Part shown: piece by piece, positions 16,132 to 24,388 of the stretch
Layout of the letters: every line of letters begins with the position of its first letter
Position numbering within the stretch: position 1 is the first letter of the stretch
Assembly (NCBI GenBank): GCA_015066295.1
Contig: SVOR01000003.1
Span: 22,308 to 86,307, forward strand
Direction: 5' to 3'
Origin: Oscillospiraceae bacterium
GTDB lineage: Bacteria; Bacillota; Clostridia; Oscillospirales; Acutalibacteraceae
DNA: 64,000 nucleotides
Made by a program: the position numbers and the translations under genes
The notes under the pieces: generated by a model
The model's input: only the letters and a program-made list of their open reading frames with translations
Databases searched by the model: none
Told to the model about the DNA's origin: nothing

Positions 16132-16818
16132 GAGGTTGGAGATAAGCTCGGGTAGTTCGGCAACGGTGTCAATTTGTAGCTCGGGCTTTTCAATTTCGGG
16201 GAATATCCAGGTACCCGTCGTTCGCACCCATACGGGCGTATAACCTGCTTTGCGTGATGCGTCAACGTCGTTTTGTGGGTTGTCGCCAACGTAAAGCATT
16301 TCGGATGGGTACAAACCTAATCGCTGTGCCATTATTTCATAGGGAATGGTTGACGGCTTTTGTGCGCCAACGTCGCCTGATACGATAATCTCGTCAAATT
16401 TATCGGCAAGTCCAACCCTGTTAAGTTTAGCATACTGTAATTCGTGTTGACCGTTAGTAATTAGTCCCAATTTAAAACCCATTTTACGTAAAGTGTCAAG
16501 GGTGGGTATTGCAAAATCATACGGTACAGCCACCTGTTTATAGGTAGGTGCTATGCAAACCTTATAAAAATCATCAATGGATATTACGTCATCCCTTAAA
16601 ATGCCCTGTTTTACAAGTTGTTCAAAAACGGCATGCCACGGTTTTAGGTTGTGTATATAGTGGCGGTCGGTATATATAAGCGCTTCCAGTGCCTGTTCAC
16701 GTGTTACACCGTCGCAAAATGGCCAAGCGGACAAATCGCATTCTTCAAAGATTTTTCTAAAGGTTGCGTATCGGTCAAACAAGGTATGGTCAAGGTCAAA
16801 AACAATTGCTTTTATCAT
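16129..16818 (-). CDS. HAD-family hydrolase (HAD-IA, phosphatase-like)
   Basis: 229 aa. Start at the ATG at 16818, with AGGTGA on the minus strand; a TTG five codons upstream is not needed. Motif I is DLDHTLFD (nucleophile Asp and acid Asp), motif II LITNG, motif III K in AQKPS, motif IV VGDNPQNDVDAS. The cap domain of about 70 residues follows motif I, as in nucleotidase/phosphoglycolate-phosphatase relatives. The substrate is unknown. It is convergent with the mrp-type gene and shares the intergenic terminator. Confidence 0.88.
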   Translation of the reverse strand: MIKAIVFDLDHTLFDRYATFRKIFEECDLSAWPFCDGVTREQALEALIYTDRHYIHNLKPWHAVFEQLVKQGILRDDVISIDDFYKVCIAPTYKQVAVPYDFAIPTLDTLRKMGFKLGLITNGQHELQYAKLNRVGLADKFDEIIVSGDVGAQKPSTIPYEIMAQRLGLYPSEMLYVGDNPQNDVDASRKAGYTPVWVRTTGTWIFPEIEKPELQIDTVAELPELISNL

Positions 16819-17119
16819 AAAATCACCTATCAAATATTATATCATCCGCAACTTTAATTGACAAGTGCGTAATCACAAAAAAATGCGCCGATTAGCAAGA
16901 ATAAAAGAACGCTTTTTTTGTTAAAAAATAGTCAAAGGAATAATATTTTCGCTGGGGTGTGCTATTTTTCCATTTGGCAAACGTCAATGAAAATTATTTC
17001 CACGAAAATGAAAAAAACTATATTTTATCTAAAAATGCCGAAACATTTTTTCGCAAAACTATTGCAACAAATTTGATAGTTTGGTACAATAAAAATAATA
17101 AATTAAAAGGGGATTTGCT
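16819..17119 (+). promoter_or_regulatory. upstream region and promoter of the catabolic operon
   Basis: AT-rich, no gene seen. The promoter is TTGCAA 17062-17067, 17 bp, TACAAT 17085-17090, with AAAGGGG before the first start codon at 17120. No clear operator dyad or riboswitch was recognised in the 200 bp before the promoter. No regulator is encoded next to the operon. Confidence 0.6.
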
Positions 17120-18520
17120 ATGTTATATTCCGGTTTAAATTACAAAGTAAAAATAGGTCTTGTACCTATCCGTCGTGACGTAACACCTCGCCCCGGTATC
17201 TTCAACTGGGAAAAGGCGGAAGAACGCGGAGTAGCCTGCGTTAAGTACATTATCGACAATTTCACAACCGAAAACGTTTCCTTCGTTGACCTTAAGGGTG
17301 TAAACGACGTTGAGGTTATGTATTGCGAGAATGACGTTGACAAGGCTCTCGAAAAGTTTAGGGCAGAAAAGGTTGATGCCGTTGTAATCATCAACTCAAA
17401 CTTCGGTAATGAGGAAGCAGCAGGCCGTTTTGCGAAAGAGATGGATAGACCCGTACTTCTTTGGGGTCCCATCGATGATGTATTCGAGCCCGACGGTATG
17501 AGATACACCGATACCCAGTGCGGACTTTTCGGCACAAGCCGTCAGTTCCAGCGTCTCGGTGTTAAGTTTAGCTACATAGAAAACTGCAAGATTACCGATG
17601 AAGCCTTTGCCGAAGGCTTAAATAAGTTTATTGCCGTTGCTTGTATGGTTAAAAACTTCCGCGGTATGCGTATCGCTCAGGTAGGTTGTAGACCTAAGCC
17701 CTTCTGCTCGGTTATGATTAACGAGCACGAGCTACTTGCTAAATTCGGCGTTCAGGTTGTACCCGTGAATATGGCAACCGTAATTGACAAATTCAATCGC
17801 GTTATGAAAGAAAACGTTGATGAGATTAAGAAGGGTGCCGACCTTATTCGCGCAAGATACGAGATTGATGAAATTGTTGAAAAAGATGCCGAAAAGATGT
17901 ATGCATTAGTTCTTGTATACAAGGAAATTTTTGAAGAAACCAAGGTTCAGGCAATTTCTTCTGAGTGTTGGACTTCAATGACTCTCGGTGTTGGCGTTGT
18001 GCCCTGTACCGCATTTAGCTTCTTGGCAGATATGGGCTACATCGTTGCTTGTGAGTCGGATATTTACGGCGCTATTGCCATGAGTATGCTTTCTTGTGCA
18101 ACCTTGGGCGAAAAGATTCCTTTCTTTGGTGAATTTACCGTTCGCCACCCCGAAAACAAAAATGCTGAGCTTTTATGGCACTGCGGTCCCTTTGCTTATT
18201 CGCTTAAAGCAGAGGATAGCGTTGCTAAAAACATTAACCAACGTCCTTGGTTTAGGGTCAAAGACGGTAAGTACACTGTATGCCGTATGGATCAGGATAA
18301 TGGTGACTACACCTTCTTAAACGGTACCTGTACTGCAACCGATGGCCCGTACACGTTCGGTACCTACCTTTGGGCGCAGTTCGACGACCTAAACAAGTGG
18401 GAGAGAAAATTGGTTGAAGGTCCCTACATTCACCACATGGCAGAGATTGAGGGCGACTATACCGAACATATCAGAGAATTTTGTAAATACGCCGGTGACA
18501 TTACTCCGGATAATGTATAA
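17120..18520 (+). CDS. L-fucose/L-arabinose isomerase family protein
   Basis: 466 aa, COG2407-type. Two Rossmann-like N-terminal domains (WGPIDDVFEPDG near 120, GMRIAQVGCRPKPF near 190) precede the isomerase core with SSECWTSMTLGVGVVPCTA and CESDIYGAIAMSML (Glu and Asp as probable metal ligands). Members interconvert aldoses and ketoses or related sugars with Mn2+. It is distinct from the true FucI at 34818 (604 aa). First gene of the operon. Given the neighbours, the substrate may be a modified hexose or cyclitol derivative rather than fucose. Confidence 0.82.
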   Translation: MLYSGLNYKVKIGLVPIRRDVTPRPGIFNWEKAEERGVACVKYIIDNFTTENVSFVDLKGVNDVEVMYCENDVDKALEKFRAEKVDAVVIINSNFGNEEAAGRFAKEMDRPVLLWGPIDDVFEPDGMRYTDTQCGLFGTSRQFQRLGVKFSYIENCKITDEAFAEGLNKFIAVACMVKNFRGMRIAQVGCRPKPFCSVMINEHELLAKFGVQVVPVNMATVIDKFNRVMKENVDEIKKGADLIRARYEIDEIVEKDAEKMYALVLVYKEIFEETKVQAISSECWTSMTLGVGVVPCTAFSFLADMGYIVACESDIYGAIAMSMLSCATLGEKIPFFGEFTVRHPENKNAELLWHCGPFAYSLKAEDSVAKNINQRPWFRVKDGKYTVCRMDQDNGDYTFLNGTCTATDGPYTFGTYLWAQFDDLNKWERKLVEGPYIHHMAEIEGDYTEHIREFCKYAGDITPDNV

Positions 18521-18535
18521 AAAGGAGAAAGAAAG

Positions 18536-19972
18536 ATGCAAATACAGATGAATGACTTTTTATTCTCAATGATTCTTACCGAGCTTGAGGATGCAGTTGG
18601 TGTTGAAAACTGTTCAACCCGTCAAATTGACAAGGTAACACATAGTGTTGACTATTATTGGCTTTCACGTATGTGGGCTGACCGTGGTCGTCGTATGCCC
18701 GAGGCAGACATCGTTGTTTGTCCTAAGGATGCGAAAGAGGTTTCAAAGGTAGTTAAAATTGCTAACTACTACAAGCTCCCCGTTACTACATGGGGCGCAG
18801 GCGGTGGTACACAGGGTGGTGCTATTCCTGTTTGCGGCGGTATTATTCTTGATACCAAGAGAATGAATCAAATTTACGAGGTTAACACCGAGGGTATGTA
18901 CATAGAGTGTGGCACAGGTGCTATCTACAAGCACATTGAGTGGGCTGCAAACGAGGTAGGCAAGGCTACAATGCACTATCCTTCATCACTTACCTGTTCA
19001 ACCGTTGGCGGCTTCTTGGCTCACCGCGGTATCGGCGTTTGCTCAACCAAGTACGGCAAGATTGACGATATGGTACTTCAAATGGAGGTTGTTCTTCCTA
19101 ACGGTGATATCATTTACACTTCACCCGCACCCAAGCACGCAGCAGGTCCCGACCTTAATCAAATTTTCATCGGTTCTGAGGGTACACTCGGTATTATTAC
19201 CAAGGCTCAGATTCGTATTTTTGACCAACCTGAGGAGCGTCGCTTCCGCGGCTTCTTGTTCCAGGATATGACAGGTGCATTCAAGGCTTCTCGCGAGCTT
19301 TTACAGAAGTTTAAGCCTTCTGTTATGCGTCTTTATGACGAGGCTGAAACCTCATCACTCATCAAAAAGATTGTTGGTGTTGAGCGCAAGGGCGCATTTA
19401 TGAATATCGCAATCGAAGGCTGCAAGGAAATGGTAGAGGTTGAGGAGAAGATTCTTCTTGATACCTTTGCTAAGTACGGCGCAGAGGACTTAGGCAGCGA
19501 GTACGGTGAAAAATGGTGGGAAGAGAAGATTACGTTCTTCTATCCCGGTCACATGATGGACATTCCGCAGATGTTCGGTACAATGGATACAATCGCTCCT
19601 TACGGCAAGATAGAGGAAATCTATTGGGCTATGAAGGAAGCTATTGAAACCAACTTCCCGCAGGCTAAGTTTATTGCTCATTTCTCACACTGGTACGAGT
19701 GGGGTGCAATGGTTTACGACCGCTTTATCGTTGAGGGTAAGGACGTTCCGCAAGACCCCGTTGAGGCACTCAGACTTCACCAGGCTATCTGGACCTGCGG
19801 TGTACGTGCTGCATTGGCACACGGCGGTGTTGTTAACGACCACCACGGCGTAGGTATCAAGCTCGGTCGTCTTATGAAGGAGCAGTATGGTCCTGCAATG
19901 CAGGTATTTGAAGGTCTTAAGAAACAACTCGACCCCAACGGAATTATGAATCCGTTCAAGTTGGGACTTTAA
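18536..19972 (+). CDS. FAD-binding oxidoreductase (GlcD/alkylDHAP-synthase-like)
   Basis: 478 aa, GGAG ribosome site. The PCMH-type FAD-binding domain at the N-terminus has TWGAGGGTQGGA (pyrophosphate loop), SSLTCSTVGGFLAHRGIGVC and GSEGTLGIIT. The FAD-oxidase C-terminal domain contains NDHHGVGIKLGR, close to the HHHG/DHHG active-site motif of alkylglycerone-phosphate synthase and D-2-hydroxyacid dehydrogenases. The next gene encodes a GlcF/GlpC-like Fe-S protein and the operon ends with an ETF. This suggests a dehydrogenase that passes electrons to ETF, oxidising a sugar or hydroxyacid. Confidence 0.85.
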   Translation: MQIQMNDFLFSMILTELEDAVGVENCSTRQIDKVTHSVDYYWLSRMWADRGRRMPEADIVVCPKDAKEVSKVVKIANYYKLPVTTWGAGGGTQGGAIPVCGGIILDTKRMNQIYEVNTEGMYIECGTGAIYKHIEWAANEVGKATMHYPSSLTCSTVGGFLAHRGIGVCSTKYGKIDDMVLQMEVVLPNGDIIYTSPAPKHAAGPDLNQIFIGSEGTLGIITKAQIRIFDQPEERRFRGFLFQDMTGAFKASRELLQKFKPSVMRLYDEAETSSLIKKIVGVERKGAFMNIAIEGCKEMVEVEEKILLDTFAKYGAEDLGSEYGEKWWEEKITFFYPGHMMDIPQMFGTMDTIAPYGKIEEIYWAMKEAIETNFPQAKFIAHFSHWYEWGAMVYDRFIVEGKDVPQDPVEALRLHQAIWTCGVRAALAHGGVVNDHHGVGIKLGRLMKEQYGPAMQVFEGLKKQLDPNGIMNPFKLGL

Positions 19973-19987
19973 TGGGAGGAATAAAAA

Positions 19988-21073
19988 ATGAATTTATCAG
20001 AGAAAAGTAAACAACACGTAGATTCCTGCCGTTTTTGTTGGATGTGCCATCACATCTGTCCGATAGGCAATGCCACAGGTCAGGAAAGAAATACTGCACG
20101 TGCACGTGCACTTGGCATCTCACTTGTTAATCGCGGTGCTATTGATTTAGCCGAAATTATGGATAACATTTACGAATGTGGCGGTTGCTCGGCTTGTGTA
20201 CACGACTGTACTACAGGTTGGGACCCCGTTATGTTCACAAAGGAAACTCGTTTACAGGCAGCGTTAGAGGGTAAGTTACCCGAGTATATAGGCAAGATGG
20301 TTGACAATTGTTTAGAGTTTGGCAACGCTTACGGCAAAACCGAGCTTTGCGAGAAGTTAACCGACGCTATTGCTAAGCACAGCGCCAAAACCGATACACT
20401 TCTTTATCTCGGTGTTGATGCAAGATATATGGCTTGCAAGCAGGCTGTTAAGGCTATCGAGGTGCTCGAAAAAGCAGGTATCGACTTTACCGTTTTAGCT
20501 GACGAAGCACCAAGTGGCGCTCAGCTCGACTTCCTTATCGGCGCGGCCGACGAGGCTAAACAGCAGATGACTGCTGCCGCAGCAGTTATGGACGACTACA
20601 AAACAGTAGTTATTTATGACCCAACCGATGCGAAGGTTATTAAGCAGCTTTACAAAACCTATGGTATCGACGTAAAGGCTAATGCCGTTACGTATACCGC
20701 ATTCTTGGCTGATTTAGTTAAGAATGGTCAGTTAAAGGGCGCAAACAGTGGCAAGACCGTTGTTTACCAAGACCCCTTCCAGCTTGCTCGTAACCTCGAG
20801 GAAACCGAGGAGGCTCGTCAGGTAATCTCTGCTTTTGCCGACCTTCACGAAATGCTCCTAAACCGCGGCGAAACAGTATGGGCAGGTAATATCCTTATGG
20901 CTCAGTATATGCCCGAGGTTATTAAAAAGGTATCAGAGCGTCGTCTGTTCAACGTTAAGAGCATCGGCGAAAAGGCCATCGTTACCGCTTGTGTATCTGA
21001 ATACGTTGCCCTTAAAAACGTAGCTCAGGATGATGTTGAAGTTCTTTCAATCGAAGATTTGATTTTAGGTTAA
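19988..21073 (+). CDS. (4Fe-4S) ferredoxin-type subunit, GlcF/GlpC-like
   Basis: 361 aa, GGGAGG ribosome site. Two cluster motifs lie close to the N-terminus: CRFCWMCHHICPIG (residues 17-30) and CGGCSACVHDC (about 62-72). The remaining 280 residues are soluble alpha/beta without the usual CCG repeats of GlcF, so the C-terminal part is divergent. It probably relays electrons between the upstream FAD subunit and the fused ETF at the end of the operon. Confidence 0.82.
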   Translation: MNLSEKSKQHVDSCRFCWMCHHICPIGNATGQERNTARARALGISLVNRGAIDLAEIMDNIYECGGCSACVHDCTTGWDPVMFTKETRLQAALEGKLPEYIGKMVDNCLEFGNAYGKTELCEKLTDAIAKHSAKTDTLLYLGVDARYMACKQAVKAIEVLEKAGIDFTVLADEAPSGAQLDFLIGAADEAKQQMTAAAAVMDDYKTVVIYDPTDAKVIKQLYKTYGIDVKANAVTYTAFLADLVKNGQLKGANSGKTVVYQDPFQLARNLEETEEARQVISAFADLHEMLLNRGETVWAGNILMAQYMPEVIKKVSERRLFNVKSIGEKAIVTACVSEYVALKNVAQDDVEVLSIEDLILG

Positions 21074-21086
21074 TGGGGGTATACAA

Positions 21087-21926
21087 ATGTTAGTATCATT
21101 ACAAACCGTAATCGGTATGGCCGAAAAAGGCGATTACTGTATACCTGCATTTAACGTATATAACACCGAAACAGTTATGGGCGTTATAGCCGCAGCAGAG
21201 GAGGCAAAGGCACCTGTTATTATTCAGGTTTACCCCCGACTTCTCAACGAAGAGGTTGGCTACTACCTTTGCCCAACCGTAATTGCAGCTGCTCGTAAGG
21301 CAAGTGTTCCCGTTTGCTTCCACCTCGACCACGGTCCGAGTGAGTGGGAGGTAACCCGCGCACTTCGTTGGGGTTGCACAGGTATTATGCTTGACGGCTC
21401 GGCTCACGATTTCGAAAAGAACGTAGAGATGACCAAGCACATTGTAGAAATCTGCAAATCGCTTGATATCGGTGTTGAGGGCGAAATCGGTCACGTTGGT
21501 AGTGTAAACGACGACGCTATGTCAGAGTTTACCGACCCTGCCGAAGCCGCAGAATTCGTAAAGAAAACAGGCGTTACCTGTTTGGCAGTGCTTATCGGTA
21601 ATGCTCACGGCCATTACAAGAAGCCGCCGAAGCTTGATATCGAGCGTGTTAAGGCTATTCGCGAGGCAACGGGCGGTATTCCGCTTGTTCTTCACGGCGG
21701 TTCGGGTATTCCCGACGAGCAGGTTAAGGCAGCTATTGCTGCGGGTATTCGCAAAATGAATATCGGTACCGACGTATGCTGTGCATTTGCAGACGGCACA
21801 CTTGAGAGTCTTAACGACCCCGCACGTAGCCTTGCGGTTGACCTCTTTATGAAAAAACCGATTGAAACTGTTAAGAAAATGGCACTTGAGAAAATCAAGT
21901 TGGTTGGTGCCGAAGGAAAGGCTTAA
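21087..21926 (+). CDS. class II fructose-bisphosphate aldolase family protein
   Basis: 279 aa. Zinc-site motifs: H79-L-D81-H82-G in CFHLDHGPSEW, EGEIGHVG, NAHGHYK and LHGGSGI, then NIGTDV binding phosphate. It cleaves a phosphorylated keto-sugar to DHAP and an aldehyde. With a PfkB kinase and an IolB-like isomerase directly downstream, an IolJ-like (2-deoxy-5-keto-gluconate-6-phosphate aldolase) or tagatose/fuculose-type role is more likely than glycolysis. Confidence 0.88.
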   Translation: MLVSLQTVIGMAEKGDYCIPAFNVYNTETVMGVIAAAEEAKAPVIIQVYPRLLNEEVGYYLCPTVIAAARKASVPVCFHLDHGPSEWEVTRALRWGCTGIMLDGSAHDFEKNVEMTKHIVEICKSLDIGVEGEIGHVGSVNDDAMSEFTDPAEAAEFVKKTGVTCLAVLIGNAHGHYKKPPKLDIERVKAIREATGGIPLVLHGGSGIPDEQVKAAIAAGIRKMNIGTDVCCAFADGTLESLNDPARSLAVDLFMKKPIETVKKMALEKIKLVGAEGKA

Positions 21927-21928
21927 TT

Positions 21929-22840
21929 ATGGGTAAAATCGTCGGAATTGGTGCCTGTGTTATGGATACGCTTTTAAGCGTTTCCGAATATCCTAATGAG
22001 GATACCAAAACCCGTGCAATCAGTAGTACCTTAGCTGGTGGCGGACCCGTTGCAACGGGTCTTGTGGCCGCCGCTAAATTGGGCGAGGATACGGCTTTTA
22101 TCGGTGTTTTATCGGATGATAATGCAGGTCAATTTTTAATAAATGACTTTAAAAAATACAATGTTGATACTGAATTTATAAGTGTAAAATCAGGCTATCG
22201 TTCCTTTACGTCGGTAATTTGGCTTAGTCAAAGCACCGCAAGTCGCACCTGTGTTTTCGATAAGGGCGATTTACCAAAGCTCATTTTAAGTGACGAGCAA
22301 AAGGCGGCCATTAAGGCGTCACAGCTTTTAATGGTTGACGGAAATGAACTTGATGCGGCGGTGGATGCGGCAAGATTTGCTAAATCCAACGGCGTTAAGG
22401 TGCTTTACGATGCAGGCGGACTTTACGAGGGTGTTGAGCGACTTCTAAAATGCTCTGATATCCTTATTCCGTCTAAGGAATTCGCCCTCGGTCATACAAA
22501 GTGTATGACGGTTGAGGGTGCGGCAGCACGTCTTTACGAAATGTATAATCCTGAGGTAGTTGTTATTACCTGCGGTAAGGATGGCGGCATTTTGTTCGAC
22601 GGCAAAAAGCATATTTCGTATCCCATATATCCGGCTTCGGTGGTCGATTCAAACGGCGCAGGCGACGTTTTCCACGGCGCTTTTGCAGCAGGTGTTGCCA
22701 AGGGCTTCAATTATGAAAAATGCTGCCACTTTGCAAGTGCCGTATCGGCAATTAAGTGTACGGGTATAGGCGCCCGCCAAAGTGTGCCCACTTATAGCGA
22801 AGTTCAAAAGTATTTAAAGGAGAACGGTTATGAATTATAA
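21929..22840 (+). CDS. PfkB-family carbohydrate kinase
   Basis: 303 aa, starts 2 bp after the aldolase stop. Ribokinase fold: GGGPVATGLVAAAKLG near residue 38 (substrate loop), anion-hole and catalytic base in D240-SNGAGD246. It phosphorylates a sugar or keto-acid with ATP. Coupling to the aldolase upstream and overlap of 11 bp with the IolB-like gene argue for an IolC-like step in this pathway. Confidence 0.87.
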   Translation: MGKIVGIGACVMDTLLSVSEYPNEDTKTRAISSTLAGGGPVATGLVAAAKLGEDTAFIGVLSDDNAGQFLINDFKKYNVDTEFISVKSGYRSFTSVIWLSQSTASRTCVFDKGDLPKLILSDEQKAAIKASQLLMVDGNELDAAVDAARFAKSNGVKVLYDAGGLYEGVERLLKCSDILIPSKEFALGHTKCMTVEGAAARLYEMYNPEVVVITCGKDGGILFDGKKHISYPIYPASVVDSNGAGDVFHGAFAAGVAKGFNYEKCCHFASAVSAIKCTGIGARQSVPTYSEVQKYLKENGYEL

Positions 22841-23624
22841 AAAAGCATATAAATCGGCCAACGGTTACACCCCTATTTGCAAAATAGGTGAGTGCAGCTT
22901 AAAGAAGCTCGAGTTTGGTATAATCGAGCTTGAGGCAGGCCAGTCACTTAATTATAATACCGAGGATAAAGAAACAGCGTTCATTATGCTCGAGGGTCAC
23001 TGTGACGTAAGCTTTGGCGATACCAAGTGGGAAAACATCGGTAACCGAAGCAACGTTTTCGAAAACCGCAAGGCAGAAAGCTTTTATATGCCGCGGCAGC
23101 AGGAGTGCGTAATCACCGCTATCGACCATATAAAGATTGCTGTTTGTGCAACCCCCGTTGCTGAAAAAACCGAGCCTCAGGTACTTCGTGAGGACCACGT
23201 TGTATTAAAGCTTTTAGGCGAAGTACCGTTCGAACGTGAAACAAGCTTTATTATTGACGGCAATTCCAATGCAAAAATCCTCACAATAGGCGAGTGCTAC
23301 TGCACCGAGGGTAACTGGGCAGGCTTCCCACCCCACAAGCATGATGAGGACAATATGCCTACCGAGTGCATTGCAGAGGAAATTTACTACTTCCTGTTTG
23401 ACCCCAAGCAGGGCTTTGCCGTTCAGTGCCTTTACACCGCAGACGGCGAAATTGACGAGGCGTACCGCGTTAAAAATGATGAGTTGGTTGAGTTCCCCGT
23501 TGGTTATCATACCACCGTTTCAACCCCCGGTTATCAGACCTATTTCTTGTGGCTGATGGCAGGCGATTATCAGGGCTTTAACCGTAGCAACGACCCCGAA
23601 CACGACTGGATTGCAAACAGATAA
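22830..23624 (+). CDS. IolB/KduI-like cupin isomerase
   Basis: 264 aa, start overlaps the kinase gene by 11 bp. Bicupin: the N-terminal half ends in a FIMLEGHCDVSFG strand. The C-terminal cupin has metal-ligand candidates in PPHKHDEDNMPTECIAEEIY (two His, one Glu), a closing His in VGYHTTVSTPGY, and YFLWLMAGDYQG, the pattern of 5-deoxy-glucuronate isomerase. It would convert a 5-deoxyuronate-like aldehyde to a keto acid for the upstream kinase and aldolase. Confidence 0.8.
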   Translation: MNYKKAYKSANGYTPICKIGECSLKKLEFGIIELEAGQSLNYNTEDKETAFIMLEGHCDVSFGDTKWENIGNRSNVFENRKAESFYMPRQQECVITAIDHIKIAVCATPVAEKTEPQVLREDHVVLKLLGEVPFERETSFIIDGNSNAKILTIGECYCTEGNWAGFPPHKHDEDNMPTECIAEEIYYFLFDPKQGFAVQCLYTADGEIDEAYRVKNDELVEFPVGYHTTVSTPGYQTYFLWLMAGDYQGFNRSNDPEHDWIANR

Positions 23625-23645
23625 ATTTAAAAATAGAGATATGCT

Positions 23646-23674
23646 TTGAAAGCGTATCTCTATTATGCTATAAT
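23646..23674 (+). promoter_or_regulatory. internal promoter inside the catabolic operon
   Basis: TTGAAA 23646-23651, exactly 17 bp, TATAAT 23669-23674. It overlaps a hairpin AGAGATATGCTTT / AAGCGTATCTCT (23635-23661) that has no T run and may be an attenuator-like stem. It can drive the last three genes separately. Confidence 0.65.
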
Positions 23675-23708
23675 AATGATTGTAGTTGTCAAAAAAACGA
23701 CAATCATT
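23675..23708. repeat. short inverted element with AATGATTGT ends
   Basis: Ends AATGATTGT and ACAATCATT; inner arms GTTGTC/GACAA(T). Shares its termini with the larger element at 34009-34112. Confidence 0.65.
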
Positions 23709-23729
23709 ATAAAAAAGGTGGATTTTAAA

Positions 23730-24380
23730 ATGTTAGAAACTTTAAAGAAATTAAACCCCAATATTCCTTTTTATTCGGTTGACGATAAGGAATTTGCACC
23801 CTTTGGCAGAGTTGTTAAAGACTTCGATGCATCGGCTATTATCGAAGCCGCAAAGAAGATTGAAAACCCCGCAGAAGGCTCATCATACGTACCGAGCGAG
23901 CCTACCTTTGAGTGCCTTGATGCCGCAAAGGTTATGCAGGATAAGCTTTATGGTCAGGTGGCCTGTCAGGTTGGTTACTGTTGGGGACATAATACAATGA
24001 TGAACGCTACCGAGTGGCATACAGGCAGCGAAATCAATATTGCCATTACCGATATCGTTTTAATCCTCGGTCACGTTTGGGACGTTAAGGATAATAAAAT
24101 AGATGCTTCTATGTTCAAGGCATTCTACGTTCCGGCAGGCTATACACTCGAAGTATACGCAACCTCACTTCATTTCTGTCCCTGTCAGTTGTCTGACGAC
24201 GGCTTTGGCTGTGTTGTAGGACTTCCTAAGGACACAAATACGGCGCTTGTTGATAGCAAGGAAAGCAGTCTTTTATGGGCTAAAAACAAATGGTTGTTAG
24301 CACACACCAAAAACGAAGGTCTTGTTGCACGCGGTGCAGTTGCAGGCATCACGGGCGAGAATTTTGAAATTAAATATTAG
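23730..24380 (+). CDS. DUF4867 family protein
   Basis: 216 aa from the ATG at 23730 with AAAAAGGTGG upstream; the longer frame to 23646 runs through a promoter and hairpin and is rejected. Cupin-like, with conserved EWHTGSEINIAITDIVLILG, HVWDV and HFCPCQLSDDGFG that could bind a metal. Members are found beside sugar kinases and isomerases, but I know of no assigned activity. Here it is preceded by its own promoter and is 8 bp from the FGGY kinase. It probably acts as an isomerase, lyase or mutarotase in this pathway. Confidence 0.8.
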   Translation: MLETLKKLNPNIPFYSVDDKEFAPFGRVVKDFDASAIIEAAKKIENPAEGSSYVPSEPTFECLDAAKVMQDKLYGQVACQVGYCWGHNTMMNATEWHTGSEINIAITDIVLILGHVWDVKDNKIDASMFKAFYVPAGYTLEVYATSLHFCPCQLSDDGFGCVVGLPKDTNTALVDSKESSLLWAKNKWLLAHTKNEGLVARGAVAGITGENFEIKY

Positions 24381-24388
24381 GTGATAAA

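Noticed and set aside
17140..17535. Minus-strand open frame opposite the isomerase gene
   Set aside because: Shadow of the coding strand with low-complexity Ser-rich composition.
23646..23729. 28-residue N-terminal extension of the DUF4867 protein
   Set aside because: The region is a promoter, a hairpin and an inverted element, with a good ribosome site only before 23730.
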